The translations under genes were made by a program, and so were the position numbers. The notes below the pieces were generated by a model. That model saw nothing but the letters and a program-made list of their open reading frames with translations, was not told the origin of the DNA and searched no databases. A DNA stretch of 64,000 nt, taken from contig NC_079912.1 in the NCBI RefSeq assembly GCF_024868665.1, positions 19,870,758 to 19,934,757 of the forward strand, written 5' to 3'. Positions 25,372-36,234 of this stretch are shown here, piece after piece (the first letter of the stretch is position 1; every line of letters begins with the position of its first letter). This stretch comes from Triplophysa rosa. Its lineage: Eukaryota; Chordata; Actinopteri; Cypriniformes; Nemacheilidae.

Positions 25372-26607
25372 TTATTTCAGAGCTGGTTTAGCTGTATGAT
25401 CACTAATGGCACCAAGTCTTGACCAAACCATTTGATCAGACCTAGGCGCTGGAAAAATGAAGGTCTGGGCTGTGTTTTCTTCTCTTGCGGTTGGTGAAGC
25501 AGGTGTGATTTTGGTGGCCATGTAGGCGGATGGTTGGGGCGACAGAAGGGTCGGGGCAGGGGAGGAGGGCGTGACGGAGCTTCCGTTGTCATGCTGTGGG
25601 GTCAGATGAGACAGACACATGCACCCGGTGTCCGTCAACAACCTTAGGATGTCATTTCTAAACCTTACACCCACCAGAGCGTAGAGCAAGGGGTTGAGAC
25701 AACACCGCACGTACGCCAGGGCGCGCGTGATCTCTTCTTCAAGGTTGACCCTGTTCCACTGGTCACATGTTGGTTTGGGTGTGGACATTCTGATCAGAAG
25801 TACCACAGTGTAAGGGAACTGAAACAGCAGGAACAGGACAACAAGCAATGCCATGAGACGCAGAGTCCTCTGTCTACGCCAGCATTTCCCTCCGGCACGG
25901 AGCAACACGCGGCCTATCGCGCTATAGCACACTAGCATTGCCACGCATGGAATACAAAACCCTGCGATCTTTGCTATTTGGGCCCATAACTTCCATTTAC
26001 TCACATCGTCCGCCCACACGTCCATGCTGCATAATGAGTTATTAGTACCCGTCTCTGTGATTTCAGAAGAGAAGCACAGCTCTGGCAGGCTCAAAACGAC
26101 CGAGGTCAGCGCCACCCCAGTGGCAGACAGTGTGCTATAGCACAGCGTCCCAGAATTCAGCTTTCGCACGGCCCTGGTGCGGACCACCACCAGATAGCGA
26201 TCAACGCTAATGCACGCCAAAAGCAGCAGGCCGCTGTAGGTGTTGATAGCGTACATGCTGCGGTTTACCTTACAGAGCCCCTCGCCGAACACCCAAATGC
26301 CGTTTAGAGTCTCGGCCGTCTGCAACGGCAAAGTCAGCAGAAGGAGCGTATCGGACAGGGCCAGGTAGAAGAGAAAAACGTCGGTCATGCAGCGCAGACG
26401 AAGACGGCGGTACAGCGCGAAGGTGGCAATGACCAGCACGTTTCCAACTATGCCTAAGAAGAAAACAATGAGGTAGATTGTCGTCAGGATCACAGTCATG
26501 ATCAGCTTTTGCTCTTTGCTGGCTTCACATAGCTCGAAAAATTCACTGATGTTGTCAGTGGTGTAATCGTACAGAGGATCTTCTGTTGTTAGCTCGTAAT
26601 CCTCCAT
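25372..26607 (-). CDS. ccr10: CC chemokine receptor, CCR10-like
   Basis: A class A GPCR of 411 residues that binds chemokines at the plasma membrane and signals through Gi. Seven hydrophobic segments follow an acidic N-terminus with tyrosines at 4, 13 and 15 (candidate sulfation sites) and an N-glycosylation site at N19. The DRY motif is at 136-138 and NPLLY at 305-309. Cysteines C112-C193 and C27-C281 fit the two chemokine-receptor disulfides. LACISVDRY and the TM7/helix-8 stretch NPLLYALVGVRFRNDILRLL resemble CCR10, with CCR7 next closest. The coding region is one exon, preceded by an acceptor (TTTCACAG) just before the ATG, so a 5' non-coding exon is expected upstream near or above 26640. 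The cytoplasmic tail (residues ~325-411) is long and Pro/Ser/Thr-rich. Being on the same segment as a RAMP gene favours CCR10. Confidence 0.85.
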   Translation of the reverse strand: MEDYELTTEDPLYDYTTDNISEFFELCEASKEQKLIMTVILTTIYLIVFFLGIVGNVLVIATFALYRRLRLRCMTDVFLFYLALSDTLLLLTLPLQTAETLNGIWVFGEGLCKVNRSMYAINTYSGLLLLACISVDRYLVVVRTRAVRKLNSGTLCYSTLSATGVALTSVVLSLPELCFSSEITETGTNNSLCSMDVWADDVSKWKLWAQIAKIAGFCIPCVAMLVCYSAIGRVLLRAGGKCWRRQRTLRLMALLVVLFLLFQFPYTVVLLIRMSTPKPTCDQWNRVNLEEEITRALAYVRCCLNPLLYALVGVRFRNDILRLLTDTGCMCLSHLTPQHDNGSSVTPSSPAPTLLSPQPSAYMATKITPASPTAREENTAQTFIFPAPRSDQMVWSRLGAISDHTAKPALK

Positions 26608-26905
26608 ACCTGTGAAACACAGCAGAGAAACATCATATCACTTTTATGTGCTACTTGTGTGAAAGGTTCTGGTCAAGAAGGACTATACCTTTAGAATTAC
26701 AACGTTTTTTCTTGAGGGTTTTCTGGCAACTGGGCCAAGATGACTGCAACATTAAAACCGTTGTTGTTGCGGATTTACGTCGCTAGGGGGCGCGCATGTG
26801 ACCTGTGAAGTTTCGAAACTATGTCAGGTCAACCCGAAGGTCTTTAAGAAAAGGGTTAGACTGTTAAAAACATGATACCTAAGCCATGACAGACAAATAA
26901 ATAAT

Positions 26906-26959
<54 letters not shown>

Positions 26960-28754
26960 GTTTTTAAAAAAATGGTTAATTTTAAAATTATTTGTGGTTT
27001 TAGATGTCCATATATTTTATTGTTTGTCATTTATTTAGAAGTGCAGGCGTTTTTTTAGTGACTGGTTATTATTGACTAATGGGGACTGTTTGAGCAATAT
27101 TAGCTGACTTTCTTGGATCATACGAATGAACTAATGACTGATATAAAAAGTCATTTGGTGAAACTGAAATATATAGGCTATTCTAAAATATAAAACGTGT
27201 AGCCTACATTTTATACGAATAAAATTAATGTTGAACGTCGTTTGCGCGACGGTTTGTAGAACCTTTGTATCTGACAGGCTACTATCTGACGAATTATAAT
27301 TCTTAATCTTTTTATATGCAATAATATAGATTCATTTTGACAATTGAATGCTGCTGTGAAAACAAATTATAAAATAAAATGCTACCTTTAATCGAATACA
27401 AAAACTTTTTCATTGTAAATGCAACACCCTGCTAACGAGTTAAACGAGCGTTTCTCACATGCGAGAAATTAATATCAAAAAGTCTAGTCACAACAACAAA
27501 TTCCGTAACTATGGAAACTCGTACAACACTGTTGACAGATGCGTCACGATAAAATGTCACATCTAGTTTCAGGTGCGTTTTGCGGCGAATAAGAGCACGA
27601 AATATCTTAAATAAAGTGTCACATGAAATTGCAGACGACTCATCTCGCGACTGATCGCGTGTCACAGGCCGACAGTCGTCTGACTCCCACTCGCGCTATC
27701 ACTCACCCTTGCGTGCCAAAGCGGTTTAAAACGCACTCGTGGGGCACGGGGTGTCTTTATTCGAGCAGAAGTGTGATGATAGCTCTCTGTGGAAGAGAAG
27801 AAGTGGCTTTTTGCGATGGTTATGTGAAGAAATAGGCAGTTTTGCGATTCCGAGGATGATAATGACGGTGATGGTGCTGCAGCACCTGCGCATCTGACAT
27901 TTGAGTTAGTGGAGATACGAATCTACAACTTCACCGTAAGCTTTTACAAATATACATGAAATGTGTGTAAGATAAATGAAGTAATAATACGTTTTAGTGA
28001 TTCAATATATAAGTGTTGTTAAATTAATGATATACTGTAGGCCTATAGGTGCTTTTACGCGTGCGTGTTAATGGACTTTATTGTAAATCTCCGTTCAAAT
28101 CTAAGGGTAAAATGATTATTAATGTTTAACGTAAGAGGAGACCTAAAAATATTTTTTCGTGAATTTTATGCCGCCAATAATCAACTTTTTTCCTGATTTA
28201 GAATGAAATGTTTCTGCACTAATTGACATTCATTTTAAGGAGGACACAAACGTTGCATGTACGTGTAAAATAATTTAAAAGTGCTAAGAAAACAGTTAAC
28301 TATTCAAAATGTTTTAAGTGAGGTACCCAAGAGCTGATATTAATACAGTGAGTGATAATAATGACAGACAAGCCACGTCAATAATCAAAATGACAAAAAT
28401 ATTGAATATATGATGTAATGTTTTGGATGGCGTAACAATAACGCACACAATCAGAATAAAGTTATTATTTATCTTAAAAACATTGTCTCAATGCATATTT
28501 TTGCCGTTTTTAGTGTGGCATGCGTTTTATTTCTTTTAATTTTTTCTTTTAAATTTATATTATAATTTTACATTTTAGGCCTACTTGTAAAACTCTGCTA
28601 TATCACCGATTTCTTTAATACATGTCCGAGTATTAGATCCAAAAGCACACGCAGAGTTTGTATATCATTCTTATGTCTTAATAAATGTTATCTTATAGTT
28701 TGACTTCAACACTCTCTAATTCTGTAACTTAGGTAAAATGCTGTTTTATTTTGT

Positions 28755-28785
<31 letters not shown>

Positions 28786-29550
28786 GGCAGTTTCTCTACA
28801 CATTACACCAAAACGAATACTAGTACCCCTTACAGGTGCTAAAATCATTTTGGTTTGTGGTGACAGAAATAATCTATTTAACAAAAGGGGACACATGACA
28901 CAATCACACACAGTGTGTCTATATTTGTGCATAAATGTGTGCGTGCACCTGTAATCTTAGACATAATACAGTATGTGTGCAAACCTTGTTTTTACTCACC
29001 TGTGACTGCAGGTCTTCAAGATCAGATGTGCTGAGTCTTCACTATTCAGACCTCAGTGGGTTGTGTTTTGAGAGAAGGGTGTTCGGCGTGTCACCCTATT
29101 TGTGTGTTGACGCTTGGTTGGCTTTGCATTGCCCCACACTTCACACCAGAGCAGACTTGATAAACATGCGTGGAGGCGTGTCATCTGTGTCACAGTTCTA
29201 ATATCCTCATTTATTGAAGTCTTATTTTTGCCATTGCATGTGGCAGCTGAGTGTTTTTAAAGGTATGTTGGGAAGATGGACTGCTGGTGTTTGTCCTCTT
29301 CAGGAAGTCTTTTTTTTCATGTTTAAAGAAGGACACTTTATATGATGATAATTTGAATTAGTTGAAATTAATTTGAACTATTTTAATGTGAGCCAAACTT
29401 GTTATTTGTCAGTGCATTAAGTATGATTTATGAAGACTGCATTGTTGTTTCAACTCATGGTTACCTGTTGTAATTTGGACTCAATCATGAGTTGAAACAA
29501 CCCAGATTTTTCAGATTGCCGTATGTTTGACAGCAGTGAATTTTTGATAT
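26608..29550. other. Intergenic spacer upstream of ccr10
   Basis: Contains a TA microsatellite (26910-26953), a second CA/TA tract (28756-28785) and a stretch richer in CpG at about 27560-27930 that could be a promoter. No gene was recognised. A GTAAGC donor at 27935 follows an open stretch ending EIRIYNFT, which might be a lost first exon, but it has no in-frame ATG. Confidence 0.5.
26910..26953. repeat. TA microsatellite
   Basis: An uninterrupted run of about 22 TA units. Confidence 0.95.
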
Positions 29551-30867
<1,317 letters not shown>

Positions 30868-30868
30868 N
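30868..30868. other. Single ambiguous base (N) at the inverted-repeat junction
   Basis: The only N in the window. It lies exactly at the outer edge of the right palindrome arm and directly before Deltex-type coding sequence, so it probably marks a join. Confidence 0.95.
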
Positions 30869-31659
30869 AAGGTTCTAGAGAATCCGGTACATGGCTCAAA
30901 GGCTGTACGACAGAATCAGATGCAGGAGCATCAAGAAGAGCAGCATTCAGGAAAAGAGGCCAGAAAAGATCAGAATGGCATCCGTGGCACTGTGAGATTT
31001 TCAGAGATATCTTTGAGCATTCCTGGTTTTGACAGATACACAACAGCCAAGATCACATATTGCATACCTGATGGCATACAGGGGGTATTATTCCTAATAC
31101 TTAATTTTTAGAGTGAAGCATCATAGCATGTGGTATACAATAATCAGGCCTCGCTCTACACATCTCTTCTAGGATACCGATCCATGTCCCGGGTCATCAT
31201 TCCAGGGTGGTCTGTTTGAGGCCTACCTGCCACTCAGCTCAAAAGGATGGGCTTTATTGTGCTGCCTTAAAAAGGCTTTTCATCAAGGGCTAACTTTTGC
31301 TGTAAGTCCAGGCAAGATTGACGGTGAAGGTGGAAAAGTGACCTGGGGAAAGATTCCTCACAAGACAAAGATGGACGGAGGAAAGAGTCTGTGAGTACAG
31401 ATGTTGGAACTGTTACTCATATACTCAGAAATGTACTTTTTTCTTCATGTACATGGTTTATTCAGTATTTCACTAGATGTTGTTTTACTTACGTGTGTGT
31501 GTATCTTGTAACACATACATCTGAATAGTTTTGCTATTTTTTTGTCTTCGTAAAGTGGAAATAAGACATAAAAGTTTGTTTGTGTGTAGGAATGGATATC
31601 CAGACTCATCATACCTTAACCACTTAACAGAGATACTGGTGGCTCATGGGATTGAATGA
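30869..31659 (+). CDS. Deltex-like E3 ubiquitin ligase, last three exons (5' end missing)
   Basis: Three exons join in frame. Exon 30869-31084 ends KITYCIPDGIQG. Exon 31173-31390 runs DTDPCPGSSFQGG, FEAYLP, KKAFHQGLTFAV, VTWGKIPHKTKMDGG. Exon 31590-31659 runs NGYPDSSYLNHLTEIL, then AHGIE and stop. This is the Deltex C-terminal (DTC) domain, which in the family sits after a RING domain and binds ADP-ribose/NAD-linked substrates. The NPG-type motif and YLPD are altered (DPCPGSS, YLPLSS), so the copy is divergent. The paralog (DTX3, DTX3L or other) cannot be assigned. No RING is visible, because the frame runs into the N at 30868. A poly(A) signal AATAAA lies at 32302-32307. Confidence 0.82.
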
Positions 31660-33939
31660 GTACCTGCGATTAGTCAAGATCAAGTCAAATCCTAATGGTG
31701 ATATGACTACCACAAGTCTTCATCCTGACCACACATAATTCGTAAATAGTGCTGTACACAAAGTAAATGATTTTCAGTCTGTACACAAAATCATTTTGGA
31801 TTAGAGAACTGTTAAAGGCAACTAGTAATCATTTAGCATTCAGTATTTTTAATATCAATTACTTGTGATTTATATTGTAATGAATGTGGAATGATACTCT
31901 TAAATATAGTTTTATTAATACGTACAGTATAAATAACGTTCAACCTCTGTAAATTCTGCATCGATTGAATGTCTCTTTGAATACAAAATCTTATTTTAGA
32001 GTTTGTGTATTTTAGTCTGTGTAATTGTATAGATGATTTGTTGAAAATGTGTTTTTAACCTTCTTCATTATACATGTACAAGAAAACTATAGTGTTTTGA
32101 TGTGTATTGCCTACTCTGGCTTTTAGTTGTGGTATTACTGCTGAACTAGTTTGTGTATAATTTTGTTGTACAACCTTTCAGTTCAGCAAAGTAAAACGTA
32201 TTTTGTTTGTCAGTCAGTTATCAGCAGTAGATGGTAGGTTTTTACATTTTCAACCCAAATTGTAAGTGGCACTTGCCCATGCAAACCTTATTCTGCAAAA
32301 GAATAAAACTTAAGACAGTGAAAACTTGCCCAGTGTGAGTAGTGTTTGTACTGTAAAATTCACCTCAGTCAACCTAACTTTATCAGGGTTATTGATGCCA
32401 CAGGACATTAAAAGGTGAGAAGTATGTTCTCATATCAAACATTTGCAATTGATCTTATTTTTGTGCATTCAAATGTAAAGCTTGAGAAACGTAATAAATT
32501 ATGTTTGGTGTATTTCAAGTCAAACCTTACAAGACACATTTTCATGCATGTGTGTGGAGAGAATTCTCTGAGGATAAAATGGACCAAGAGAAGTTTCATT
32601 CAAGCTAATCAGAATCTAATGTAATATGTTTGATAGAGTAAAATTGGAATAGAATATAAAAGGTTGCTCTCCTTATAAAACCTCAGATGTCCAATTTCAC
32701 TGTTTTTCAGGTAATGGAAAAAACTAATATTGTGTTGTCAAAGTTGACAAACACTTTTTATGACTACTTTTTAATAGTTCGATATTTGCACAACCCAGTG
32801 AAAAACAAATGGTGGCAAAAATGGCAAAATCACGAAATATGGCGATCCAAGGATTCAGAAGGACAGTGAAAGGAAAGAATAGGAAACTATATCAGACTAT
32901 GATATCACTTGCTATCACTGCACATCACTTGCTAACTTTGCCTATTCTGTAAACCTTAGCAGCATTAACAAACTGGTAATATTCATGTACATCATAATGA
33001 ACAGAGTAGTTCCAAAGAGTTTGTTTGTCATCTTTATGCCATTTTATACCGCTTATACCAACAACTAGAGAACCAAACTCTGGTTATATGCTCTGAAACA
33101 CAAAACACCTGACCCTGGCAGCATTCTTAATCTCTTCAGGGATGGCTTCCCATACAGGTTTTAAGATTAGTCCTAGACTTTAAAAAAATGTTAGATTTGT
33201 CTTAACTGAAAACTGCTTGCACTGACGTGTCTTAAAATACAGCAGTGCCATTGTTTTGTCTCAAGATGCACAATTGTAATGTTTGTAAGGCAAAAACTAT
33301 TGTCCCAATTTAGCTAAAGCCTAGTCCTGTTTTAATATCTAATCCCTGTGTAGGAAACCGCCCCTCAGTGTTTTGTCAATATGGGTGAACCAAGAGATCT
33401 GCTACTCCAAGACCAACTCAGCACTTCTGTGATCTATTGAATCCAGTCACAATTCCCTGCAGGCTGTTTCTGCTTGGACTACAATGGCAGCTGTTGGGAA
33501 TAAAGAGTCCAACTGTTCCCCAAGGCCTTGTAATGGCATATTATAAATGTAATATAATGGACAGTGTTGCCTTCATTGTTAAAAACAAATGGAGGTTAAG
33601 AACGAATGGAAGCTTTTACCTATTTAAACGGTTCTGCCTAAATACTTGAACCTAGAGCAAGTAAAATATAAGATCTAAAAAATAAAATGCCACCTGATAT
33701 TCATATTTCATTTCATAGTTGACACGTCTATCATACGCAAAATAAATAACAAATTGTTAGGTGTACAAATATTTTCCTGTAATGCCTTTTCTCAAGATTT
33801 AAATACTTGACAGGCGATTGAAATACCTGCACCTGTCAAGCAGGTTACACAACACAAACTTGCATTCTCAGTGCCGAAAATAACAATGCAGATTTATGGT
33901 GTCCTCTGATGTGTTGAGAGCGAAGACAGATTTTGAGGA
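31660..33939. other. 3' UTR of the Deltex-like gene and spacer
   Basis: The AATAAA at 32302 suggests a 3' UTR of about 650 bp. The remaining AT-rich sequence shows no exon or repeat family I recognise. Confidence 0.5.
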
Positions 33940-34812
33940 ATGGCAAAGAAGTGTTTTGAAGATCAAAATCCTCTCTGTTGTTCTATCTGCTTGGACCAAC
34001 TTCAGGATAACAATTCCCATGGACACAATTACTGCCTGGATTGCATTAAAGACTGGGATGCACACGGCAGCAAAGAGACAAGTTATAGTTGCCCTCAGTG
34101 CCGAAAGACCTTCACACCCAGACCTGTTCTCAACAAGAACACCTGCATGTTTGCAGAGATGGTGGAGAGGTTTAAAAACACAGGACTTCGGGATTCTTCA
34201 CCTACGCATTTTCATGGTTCTGGCCCGACGGAGTGTAAAATCTGTACCGCACAAAAAACAAACACTTTGAAGGTCTGTCCAGAATGTGAGGATTTACGCT
34301 GCAAGACCCACCCGTGCCATCGTTTTAATGACCACACCAGAGAAAAGCACACAGTAATTGTTGTTAGTGCGGACTATCACGGCAATATCTTCTCTCGGCA
34401 CAACAGACTGCTGGGGGTTTACTGTCGTACAGACCAACAGTTCATCTGTACTCTGTGTCTTAAAGATGCCCACAGAGGACATGAAGCATTTTCAATGATG
34501 CCCGAGAAGAACGGAAAAACTCCAGAACACAGGAGACCTATGGCAAAAAAAGCACACAGGGGCAAGAGCAAAACAAGTGGACATGGCAAAAGAAAGTCTA
34601 ATAAGATCATGCATGGCACTGGACATAGACACAGTGGCGGGCATACCCGGGTCTCACATGCAAACAGTGGGCATGAAACTGTCCAACAAAAGAGCAGTGG
34701 ACGTGGAGTTCATTCTCATGGGCACAGTCATGGTGTTGGACGCAGGAAGAGTAGAGATGGGGGTCATGGAGATTTAATCACAGGTCATGGTCATGACAGG
34801 AAATGGCTCTAG
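33940..34812 (+). CDS. TRIM-like RING/B-box protein with a His/Gly-rich basic tail
   Basis: A single-exon gene of 290 residues with a good start context (GAGGAATGG). A RING-like domain lies at 14-58, with ligands C14, C17, H29, C32, C35, C51 and C54. The expected third Cys is His27, and the loop is about four residues shorter than in fish TRIMs. RKTFTPRPVLNKNT follows, as in fish TRIM proteins. A B-box1-like module lies at about 99-137 (CKIC, CPEC, C121, H124). A B-box2-like module lies at about 150-181 (HNRLLGVYCRTDQQFICTLC), but its first Cys is Phe151. The coiled coil and SPRY that normally follow are absent. Residues 183-290 are a Lys/Arg/Gly/His/Ser tail with many GH/HG pairs (for example GVHSHGHSHGVGRRKSRDGG). 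It could be a ubiquitin ligase, a decoy, or a recently reshaped TRIM copy. A poly(A) signal lies at 35231-35236. Confidence 0.78.
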   Translation: MAKKCFEDQNPLCCSICLDQLQDNNSHGHNYCLDCIKDWDAHGSKETSYSCPQCRKTFTPRPVLNKNTCMFAEMVERFKNTGLRDSSPTHFHGSGPTECKICTAQKTNTLKVCPECEDLRCKTHPCHRFNDHTREKHTVIVVSADYHGNIFSRHNRLLGVYCRTDQQFICTLCLKDAHRGHEAFSMMPEKNGKTPEHRRPMAKKAHRGKSKTSGHGKRKSNKIMHGTGHRHSGGHTRVSHANSGHETVQQKSSGRGVHSHGHSHGVGRRKSRDGGHGDLITGHGHDRKWL

Positions 34813-35230
34813 AAGAACCACAGGAGATACCTAAAATGTCCAGTGATTCATGAAGGAACGTCAAGAGATTTTATATGAGCTTAAGCACAGTTTAACAGAG
34901 CAGCAAACTGGAATGTTGCCTCTACCAGATTCAGGTGTTCTCACTGCAGCATTTTTTAGAATTACTGTATATTCTCTTTTGGATAATTGTGTATTTTATA
35001 TAACAAAAGTACTAATTAGCCCTTGTTTTTACAATGAACAATTCACAAGAATGTAACAAATTTGTTTTAGAGTAGGGACATGAAATAACCTCATAAATAC
35101 AAAATCTCTTATATACACTCTGAATATGTGTCATTGTCAAAACAATTTTGATTTGAATCTTTTAATGAATACAATGTAAACATGTGCTGTATTGTATGTA
35201 CATAACTTAAGATTTTACTTTTTACAAGAC

Positions 35231-35236
35231 AATAAA
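35231..35236 (+). terminator. Poly(A) signal of the TRIM-like gene
   Basis: An AATAAA hexamer about 420 bp after the stop codon, followed by T/G-rich sequence. This gives a compact 3' UTR. Confidence 0.6.
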
Positions 35237-35340
35237 CTTCCAGACATGGAAATAACAATTTGAAAATCTTTTTGTCATTTCCAAGTTTTCTCTGACTTAA
35301 TGAAGCTTAAGTTGCTGAACTACATTTTCTGTGTTTGCGT

Positions 35341-36016
35341 TTTCACGCAAAAATGAGATCATTTATTCACACTTATGTCATTCAAAACCTGTATATGATT
35401 TGTAAGTTTAACAAATGTGACCCTGGACAACAAAACCAGTCTTATGGGTCAATTTTTCGAAATTGAGATTTTTACATAATCTGAAATCTGAATAAATAAG
35501 ATTTATATAGATGTATGAGTTGTTAAAATAGGACAATATCTGGCTGAGATACAACCATTTAAAACTCAGGAATCTGAGAGTGCAAAAAAATCAAAATATT
35601 GAGAAAATTGCCTTTGAAGTTGTTAATCAGGGGCACTGTGGCAGACCATCCACTCATAAAACTAAAGTTTTTATACATTTAAGGTAGTAAATTTACAAAA
35701 TATCTTCATGGAACATGATCTTTACTTAATATCCTAATGATTTTTGGCATAAAAGAAAAATCATTAATTTTGACCCACACAATGTATTTTTGTCTTTTAC
35801 TAAATATGTTCCCGTGCTACTTAAGACTGGTTTTGTGATCCAGGGTCACAAATGTCTTAGTGGTTTTGTGTATACAGTGGAAGTCAATGGGGCCAGTTTT
35901 TGGTTACTAACATTCTTCAAAATATCGTAATTTGCATTCTGCAGAAAAGTCATACAGGTTGACATGAGGGTGAATAAATTAAAGAATTTTTATTTTGGGG
36001 TGAACCAACCCTTTAA
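35341..36016. mobile_element. Palindromic MITE split by a nested TIR element
   Basis: The left part (35341-35412, ATTCACACTTATGTCATTCA type) and the right part (35854-36016, ending GGGGTGAACCAACCCTTTAA) belong to one TTAA-type hairpin MITE. They rejoin exactly once the element at 35417-35849 and one copy of its AAAT duplication are removed. Confidence 0.75.
35417..35849. mobile_element. TIR element nested in a MITE, AAAT target duplication
   Basis: The ends GTGACCCTGGACAACAAAAC and GTTTTGTGATCCAGGGTCAC form terminal inverted repeats, with a further ACCAGTCTTA / TAAGACTGGT pair inside. AAAT lies on both sides (35413-35416 and 35850-35853). There is no coding frame. This is a common non-autonomous DNA element of cyprinid genomes. 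Confidence 0.8.
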
Positions 36017-36024
36017 GAACACTA

Positions 36025-36234
36025 CACTCTTAAAAATAAAGGTGCTTAAAAGGTTCTTCGCAGCGATGCCATAGAAGAACCATTTTAGGTTCGTCAAAGG
36101 CTCTTTAAAGAACCATCTCATTCTTACTTTTTTATAATCTGAAGAACCTTTTTTGAAACAGAAAGGTTCTCCAAATGTTAAAGGTTCTTTCATGGCATCA
36201 AAGAACCTTTTGAAGCACCTTTTTTTTAAGAGTG
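36025..36234. mobile_element. Short TIR MITE flanked by TA (Tc1/mariner-like)
   Basis: The left end CACTCTTAAAAATAAAGGTG mirrors the right end CACCTTTTTTTTAAGAGTG. TA dinucleotides flank both sides, as expected of a Tc1/mariner-type target duplication. The inner AGAACCTTT and AAAGGTTCTT motifs are repeated. A decayed relative lies at 57466-57600. Confidence 0.75.
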
